A DNA stretch of 19,319 nucleotides from Pelagibacteraceae bacterium AG-339-N18 (GTDB lineage: Bacteria > Pseudomonadota > Alphaproteobacteria > Pelagibacterales > Pelagibacteraceae): NCBI GenBank assembly GCA_003282055.1, contig QCAD01000008.1, positions 1 through 19,319 on the forward strand, given 5' to 3'. Each line of letters begins with the position of its first letter. Position 1 is the first letter of the stretch. The position numbers and the translations under genes are program-made. Below, one piece after another: positions 11,050 through 19,319 of this stretch. The notes under the pieces were generated by a model. That model was not told where the DNA came from and ran no database searches. It was given only the letters and a program-made list of their open reading frames with translations.

Positions 11050-12174
11050 TTATGCGATAGATTGTTGACTATGGGTTTTAGCGCTCATCACAATTCCAAA
11101 CCCAATCATCGTTGCCAACATTGATGAACCACCATAAGACATTATAGGTAGGGGTGAGCCAACAATAGGAACTAAACCAAGAACCATGCTCATATTTATT
11201 ACTATATATAAAAAAATTGATGTCCCAAAACTATAACAGAACAATTTTGCGAAATAACTTCTAGAAAGCGCTCCAATTCTTATGACTCGGTATATAATTA
11301 TTGCATAGATTAAAAGTAATATAACCGAACCAATAAAACCAAACTCCTCTGAGAATAATGTAAATATAAAATCTGTATGTTTCTCTGGAAGAAATTCTAG
11401 ATAACTTTGTGTTCCTTTAAGAAAACCTTTACCTGTGAAACCTCCTGATCCAACTGCAATTTTAGATTGGATTATCTGATAACCAGCCCCTAAAGGATCT
11501 CTATCTGGATTTAGAAAAGTTAATACTCTAAGTTTTTGATAAGGTTTTAGAAAAGAAATAATAATTGGCAATGAAATGATTGATAGTAAACAAGAATAAA
11601 AAAAATATTTGTGATTTAATCCAGCAAACCACAAAACAACAATACCACTAAGTGCAATAAGTAATGAGGTACCCAAATCTGGTTGTATAATTACCAAACT
11701 CATTGGAACAAAAATAATTATTAAAGAAAAACAAATACTATAAAAAGAGTTAACGTGTTGCGCTTTCATTCTATGGAAATATTTTGCAAGACATAAAATA
11801 ATAAAAATTTTCATTAATTCAGATGGCTGAATATTTAAAAAATATAAATCAATCCATCTTTTAGATCCTGATGCAGTAATACCAAAATTTATGGTCCAAA
11901 TTAACATTCCTAAAGTAATTGCGTAAGATAAATAACCAAGAGAAAACCAAAATTTTATGTTGATAAATGATATTACAAGCATCATTGAGAAGAAAATTAC
12001 AAATTTTATAAAATGACTTCTTGTATGAAATAAAACTTCACCCCCGTCAGTGGAGTACATTGTTGTAAGACTAATAAAGCCAAGAATAAGAAGACACGAT
12101 AAAAGCACATAGTCTAAATTTCCAAATTTTTGGAAAAAACCATTTTTATTATTAAATCTTCTGTACTGGTACAT
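11050..12174 (-). CDS. rodA: Peptidoglycan glycosyltransferase RodA (SEDS family)
   Basis: RodA polymerises lipid II into glycan strands during side-wall elongation, in complex with PBP2. The 374-residue polytopic protein has about ten membrane segments. SEDS hallmarks are RWIDL followed by NIQPSELMK (106-122), QPDLGTS (164-170), LNPDRDPLGAGYQ (221-233) and LPEKHTDFIF (262-271), whose D268 corresponds to the essential aspartate, and finally PIMSYGGSSML (343-353). The ATG shares one base with the mrdA stop (12174), so PBP2 and RodA are translationally coupled. The pairing with mrdA distinguishes it from FtsW. Confidence 0.97.
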   Translation of the reverse strand: MYQYRRFNNKNGFFQKFGNLDYVLLSCLLILGFISLTTMYSTDGGEVLFHTRSHFIKFVIFFSMMLVISFINIKFWFSLGYLSYAITLGMLIWTINFGITASGSKRWIDLYFLNIQPSELMKIFIILCLAKYFHRMKAQHVNSFYSICFSLIIIFVPMSLVIIQPDLGTSLLIALSGIVVLWFAGLNHKYFFYSCLLSIISLPIIISFLKPYQKLRVLTFLNPDRDPLGAGYQIIQSKIAVGSGGFTGKGFLKGTQSYLEFLPEKHTDFIFTLFSEEFGFIGSVILLLIYAIIIYRVIRIGALSRSYFAKLFCYSFGTSIFLYIVINMSMVLGLVPIVGSPLPIMSYGGSSMLATMIGFGIVMSAKTHSQQSIA

Positions 12175-14048
12175 TAGATATCCAAATATTTTTTGTTGTC
12201 ATAATTTTTTCTTATTTCATGTCTATTAACAATCATTTTAAATAATTCTTTAGCTAATGGAGCTGCAACAGTTCCGCCAGAACCACCATGTTCTATAATT
12301 ATACTAAGTGCATATCTTGGATTTTTGTAAGGCCCAAATGCAACATATAAAGCATGATCCCTCTCTTCATAAGGAATTTCAAATGTTTTAAGATCTAACT
12401 CACGATCTCGTTCAGTTATTTTCTTCACCTGTGAGGTTCCAGTTTTTCCAGCAAATCGGTATTTTGGATCATCTAATCGAGACCTGTAAGAAGTTCCTCT
12501 TACTTCATTAGTTGAACTAAACATGGCATCTTGAATAATTTTAATGTTTCGAGACTTTTTAAATAATGGCGTAAACTTATCTGCATATAGGTTGTTATCA
12601 TTTACCACTATTTTAGGATATACTTTATATCCACCATTAGCTATTTGAGCAGTCATCAAACATAATTGTATTGGAGTTGTTTGAATAAATCCTTGGCCAA
12701 TACCAGTAATTATTGTTTCACCAAGTACCCAATTTCTTCCTAATGCATTTTTTTTCCATTCTGTATTAGGAACTAAACCCTTCTTCTCATTATCAAATAT
12801 ATCTTTAAAAACTTTCTGCCCCAATCCAAATTTTTTTGCAGTAACACTTAATCGATCTACACCTAATCGCCTTGCGACTTCATAAAAATATGTATCACAA
12901 GATTGTTTCATCGCTTCTCTTAAGTTTACAAATCCATGTCCCTCTTTCTTCCAACAATGATAAGTTTGCCCATACAATTCCAATGGATTTTTGTGTCCCT
13001 TACATTGAACTGTAAAATCTGGTCCAATAATTTCATTTTCTAATGCGGATAAGGCAACTATAGGTTTTATGGTTGATCCTGGTGAGTAATTTCCTGATAA
13101 TGATTTATTTACTAGAGGTTTCATTGGATTATTTCTTATCAGTTGCCACTCATCTTGACTTATTCCAAAGACAAAAGGGTTAGGATCAAAGGACGGAGAA
13201 GAATGCATTGCAATAATTGCTCCTGTATAAATATCCATTACGCATATAGATCCTGCTTTTTCTTTTAGTAACTCATTACTTAATTTTTGAATTTTTGTAT
13301 CTATTGTAAGTTTGATTATTTCTCCCTTATCTCCTTTTTGAAATGCTAATTGACTAATTCTTCTACCATACGCATTAACCTCATACCGCTCTACAGAATT
13401 TGATCCAATTAATTTTTGTTCAAATGATTTTTCTAAACCTGTTTTTCCAACTTTTAATCCAGGTACAAATTTTTCTTTTATATTTTCATTTGTTAAAAGG
13501 TCATTTTCATTAGCCTGGCTAACATATCCCAAAACATGAGTGAAATTTTCTTTATACGGGTAATCTCTTGATATTGAAATTACTGGTTTAACACCATTAA
13601 GATCATAAAGGTGATTATTAATTTTAGAAAATTTTTCCCAACTTAAATTATCTGCTACAATTAATGTTTCCCAAGGTTTTATTTCATTCTTTTTTTTTAC
13701 AATTTTTTTAAATTGTTTTTCGCTTAATTCCAATAATTCTTTCACACGATAAATTACATATCTAAAATCCTCCACCTCCTCTGGTATTATATGAAGTTGG
13801 TAAGCCTCAAAGTTTCCGGCAATTGTGTTTCCAAAATAGTCTTGAAATTCTCCTCTGATAGGTGGTAATTTCCATTCTCGAATTCTATTTTTATCAGATA
13901 GTGTTAAGTATTTTTTATTCTCTTTAACTTGTAAAAAAAATAATCTACTAACTATTCCACCTAGAATAATAATTTTAGCTGTCGCAAGAATAAACATTCT
14001 TCGATTTAATGAATTTAACTTAGTTGCACTGTCACTTATATTAATCAT
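12174..14048 (-). CDS. mrdA: Penicillin-binding protein 2, full length
   Basis: PBP2 is the class B transpeptidase that crosslinks new side-wall peptidoglycan and activates RodA. The 624-residue protein has a membrane anchor at about 18-40, a pedestal region to about 245 and a C-terminal transpeptidase domain. Active-site motifs are S325-T-I-K328 (nucleophile S325), S383-C-D385 and K535-T-G537, all intact. HGGSGG (587-592) near the end is the usual PBP2 motif. It overlaps mreD by 8 bases and rodA by 1. The inverted-repeat boundary at 13531 falls between codons 172 and 173, yet the reading frame and domain structure run straight through, which marks this copy as the genuine one. Confidence 0.98.
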   Translation of the reverse strand: MINISDSATKLNSLNRRMFILATAKIIILGGIVSRLFFLQVKENKKYLTLSDKNRIREWKLPPIRGEFQDYFGNTIAGNFEAYQLHIIPEEVEDFRYVIYRVKELLELSEKQFKKIVKKKNEIKPWETLIVADNLSWEKFSKINNHLYDLNGVKPVISISRDYPYKENFTHVLGYVSQANENDLLTNENIKEKFVPGLKVGKTGLEKSFEQKLIGSNSVERYEVNAYGRRISQLAFQKGDKGEIIKLTIDTKIQKLSNELLKEKAGSICVMDIYTGAIIAMHSSPSFDPNPFVFGISQDEWQLIRNNPMKPLVNKSLSGNYSPGSTIKPIVALSALENEIIGPDFTVQCKGHKNPLELYGQTYHCWKKEGHGFVNLREAMKQSCDTYFYEVARRLGVDRLSVTAKKFGLGQKVFKDIFDNEKKGLVPNTEWKKNALGRNWVLGETIITGIGQGFIQTTPIQLCLMTAQIANGGYKVYPKIVVNDNNLYADKFTPLFKKSRNIKIIQDAMFSSTNEVRGTSYRSRLDDPKYRFAGKTGTSQVKKITERDRELDLKTFEIPYEERDHALYVAFGPYKNPRYALSIIIEHGGSGGTVAAPLAKELFKMIVNRHEIRKNYDNKKYLDI

Positions 14049-14547
14049 CTAAGCTTTTTAAATACCTCTTAAAAAAAATTGAAAATATTATATAAAATAA
14101 AAACGTAAAAAAATTATTTACAATGAAAAGTGTAATATCCAATTCATAAGAAAAAAACAAAAATAAAACTGAAAAATTGATTGAATTTATCAAACTAATG
14201 ATAAACAAAAAATAGAACCAATCTTTTATTAAATTTGGACTAATTGTTATATTTCTAAGGTAAGTGGCAAATATACAAATTAACATATATGACATAGAAC
14301 TTATGCCTAAGGGTAAACCAACAACAGTATCATTAAATAACCCTGCTAAAAAAACTAAAAAGTAATCAAATCGCTGGTATGCTTTTAAAGAAAAATAAAA
14401 AATTAATATAAATGGAAAATTAAATGAAAAGTAATCAATGTTTAAATAATTAAAATCAAATTCATTAAACACAGATATGAATAAAGCAAGAATTGGTAAC
14501 CAAGTATATAATTTATAAAATAAATTTTTCTTTTGAAATCTAATCAC
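14041..14547 (-). CDS. mreD: Rod shape-determining membrane protein MreD (right-arm, native copy)
   Basis: This 168-residue polytopic protein is identical to 4773-5279. Here it sits in native context, with mreC ending inside its 5' end and a full mrdA beginning inside its 3' end (8-base overlaps on both sides). The MreD patch around residues 69-81 (NDTVVGLPLG) is the best evidence of identity. The GTG start is backed by AAGGAA at 14554-14559. It is expected to bridge MreC and the PBP2-RodA pair in the inner membrane. Confidence 0.92.
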   Translation of the reverse strand: MIRFQKKNLFYKLYTWLPILALFISVFNEFDFNYLNIDYFSFNFPFILIFYFSLKAYQRFDYFLVFLAGLFNDTVVGLPLGISSMSYMLICIFATYLRNITISPNLIKDWFYFLFIISLINSINFSVLFLFFSYELDITLFIVNNFFTFLFYIIFSIFFKRYLKSLDD

Positions 14548-15760
14548 TTTTCTTTCCTTTTCGCATTATACATTCTTTATATTTTTCGGTGCCTACTTTA
14601 AAACCAGTGCTAAAGAGTTTTTTAGATTGACATTTTGAGCTATAGATTAAGTTTAATCTTAAAAATTCTAGCTCCTCTTGATCTAAATTATGCTGTTGAA
14701 TAACACTTTTTTGAAGCTCATTTTCTGACTTTAATATCTCAATTTGTTTAGTTAAATCGTTAGTTAAAGTATTTAATTCTTTATTTTCCTCTAAAAATTT
14801 GGTGTTACTATCTTCTAAAATTTGCAATTCATCACTTATTAAGTCTAATTTTATTTGCTCAGTATTTGAAGAGACTTGTGTTTGATCATTTTCCTCAGTT
14901 GCAACAGATGTGGGGATTAAATCATCAATCTCTGCAAAAACATATTTTAATTGACTAAAATCACTATAAAAGTTGATCAAAATTTTTTCATTTTCATCTT
15001 TTAAATCAATTGTTCCAACAGGAATTCCACTTTTGAAAATTGAGCCAGTTCCTGAAGTATATGCAATTCCTTGATCATCGATTTTGTTTATAAGATCATT
15101 TTTAATATATTTAATTTCACCTTTTTTATCTCCATTACCAACAACAATTGCTTGAACATTTCCGGGTGTAATAGAAACAGGAATATTTGAATTTAAATCA
15201 GTTAATAACAATACTCTTGAATTTGTATAATTTACTTCGATAACCCGTCCTACAAGATAGTTTCGATCATAAATATTTGTTCCAATCTTTATTTTTTCCT
15301 TACTGCCTTTATTGATAATAATTGATCTTAAAAAAGGACTCTCGTGATCAACAATTACCTTTGCTAAAATCTTATTAGAAGTAATGGTATAACCATCAAT
15401 AAGACTTTTGAGTTCATTATTTTCACTTTTAATAATTTTTGTTGAAATATTTTCAGATTTTAATTGATCTAATTCCTCTTTGGTTTGTTTATATTTTTTA
15501 TAAAATGATGTGTATTCATTCAAATTAAAATAAGAAGATTTGATAAAATTTTCTGGAATCGAAACTATAAATGAAGATCGATAGACAATTTCTTTTATTA
15601 CTGACTTTGTTAAAATTATCGCCTTGAAATTAAAACTAGATAAAACAATGATAACAATTGAAAAAAAAACTAAAGTTAATAAAGAAAATTTTTGTTTTGT
15701 ACTTTTATTTAAAAATGCAGATCTAATTGCTATTATAAAGTCATCTCTGCTTTCGGCCAT
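14540..15760 (-). CDS. mreC: Cell shape protein MreC with C-terminal extension (right-arm, native copy)
   Basis: Identical to 3560-4780. One membrane anchor, a coiled coil, then the periplasmic beta-barrel core. The non-core tail, residues 283-406, is encoded at 14540-14914. It holds a second coiled coil and ends with C377 and the block GFKVGTEKYKECIM (386-399), giving two cysteines 20 residues apart. In the oxidising periplasm these could form a disulfide; that is inference. The gene starts 5 bases after mreB with only GAAAG as a weak ribosome site, so it depends on coupling with mreB. Confidence 0.95.
   Translation of the reverse strand: MAESRDDFIIAIRSAFLNKSTKQKFSLLTLVFFSIVIIVLSSFNFKAIILTKSVIKEIVYRSSFIVSIPENFIKSSYFNLNEYTSFYKKYKQTKEELDQLKSENISTKIIKSENNELKSLIDGYTITSNKILAKVIVDHESPFLRSIIINKGSKEKIKIGTNIYDRNYLVGRVIEVNYTNSRVLLLTDLNSNIPVSITPGNVQAIVVGNGDKKGEIKYIKNDLINKIDDQGIAYTSGTGSIFKSGIPVGTIDLKDENEKILINFYSDFSQLKYVFAEIDDLIPTSVATEENDQTQVSSNTEQIKLDLISDELQILEDSNTKFLEENKELNTLTNDLTKQIEILKSENELQKSVIQQHNLDQEELEFLRLNLIYSSKCQSKKLFSTGFKVGTEKYKECIMRKGKKSD
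14554..14559 (-). promoter_or_regulatory. Ribosome binding site for native mreD
   Basis: Minus-strand AAGGAA lies 6 bases before the GTG start (14547-14545), within the mreC coding end; mirror of the site at 4761-4766. Confidence 0.65.
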
Positions 15761-15765
15761 CTTTC

Positions 15766-18377
<2,612 letters not shown>

Positions 18378-18393
18378 AAAATTTTAATGTTAA

Positions 18394-18421
18394 AATATAC
18401 AACCTATCGTTTAGATTGCAA
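18394..18421 (-). promoter_or_regulatory. Candidate promoter of native leuA
   Basis: Mirror of 899-926: minus-strand TTGCAA and TATATT with a 16-base spacer, just upstream of leuA. Tentative, as AT-rich DNA offers many such matches. Confidence 0.3.
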
Positions 18422-18441
18422 AATAAAATAGCAATTTAAAC
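18409..18441 (-). promoter_or_regulatory. Imperfect stem-loop, ilvC-leuA gap (right arm)
   Basis: Mirror of 879-911: 11-base stem with one mismatch and an AT-only loop. Its 3' half overlaps the candidate -35 element, so a promoter and an RNA hairpin role would compete for the same bases. Confidence 0.35.
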
Positions 18442-18459
18442 CCAATTTGGAACTAAATT

Positions 18460-19319
<860 letters not shown>

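Overview
The window is AT-rich (roughly 30% GC by eye) and gene-dense, with very short or overlapping gene junctions. It carries the order ilvC-leuA-mreB-mreC-mreD-mrdA-rodA. Low GC, Lys/Ile/Asn-rich proteins and leuA abutting the mre cluster suggest a streamlined marine alphaproteobacterium, most likely SAR11/Pelagibacterales. This assignment is inferred from composition and gene content, not from a marker-gene search.

The dominant feature is a giant inverted duplication. Bases 1-5789 reappear as the reverse complement at 13531-19319, with position x matching 19320-x. Every encoded protein is identical in the two arms, and so are the chance reading frames on the opposite strand. The arms end on exactly the same base at the two window ends. 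Between them lies a 7741-base unique loop (5790-13530). Genuine duplications rarely look like this. A self-primed fold-back molecule (multiple-displacement-amplification chimera, fold-back read or hairpin assembly path) is the simplest explanation. I therefore read the real locus as the minus strand from 19319 down to 5790, and the left arm as a mirror copy joined at an artificial breakpoint.

Real locus in transcription order (minus strand): ilvC (5' part missing) and leuA, for branched-chain amino acid synthesis; then the elongasome genes mreB, mreC, mreD, mrdA (PBP2) and rodA, nearly all overlapping or separated by a few bases; then, after a 50-base gap, a tightly packed set: a DadA-like FAD amino-acid dehydrogenase, an EamA-family exporter, a D-2-hydroxyacid dehydrogenase, an HDAC11-like (class IV) deacetylase and MsrB; then, after 71 bases, an inverse-autotransporter (intimin/invasin-type) beta-barrel protein, cut at its C-terminus by the breakpoint.

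Left arm (plus strand): the same ilvC, leuA, mreB, mreC and mreD, then an mrdA cut after codon 172 and run into the tail of the beta-barrel gene.

mreB/C/D, mrdA and rodA make the cell-elongation machine: MreB filaments, the MreC/MreD membrane scaffold, PBP2 transpeptidase and RodA glycosyltransferase. No stretch over 300 bases lacks a gene. I found no tRNA, rRNA, CRISPR array or transposase. No new multi-gene system is convincingly present; the best biological leads are the extended MreC tail, the HDAC11-like enzyme and the beta-barrel protein.
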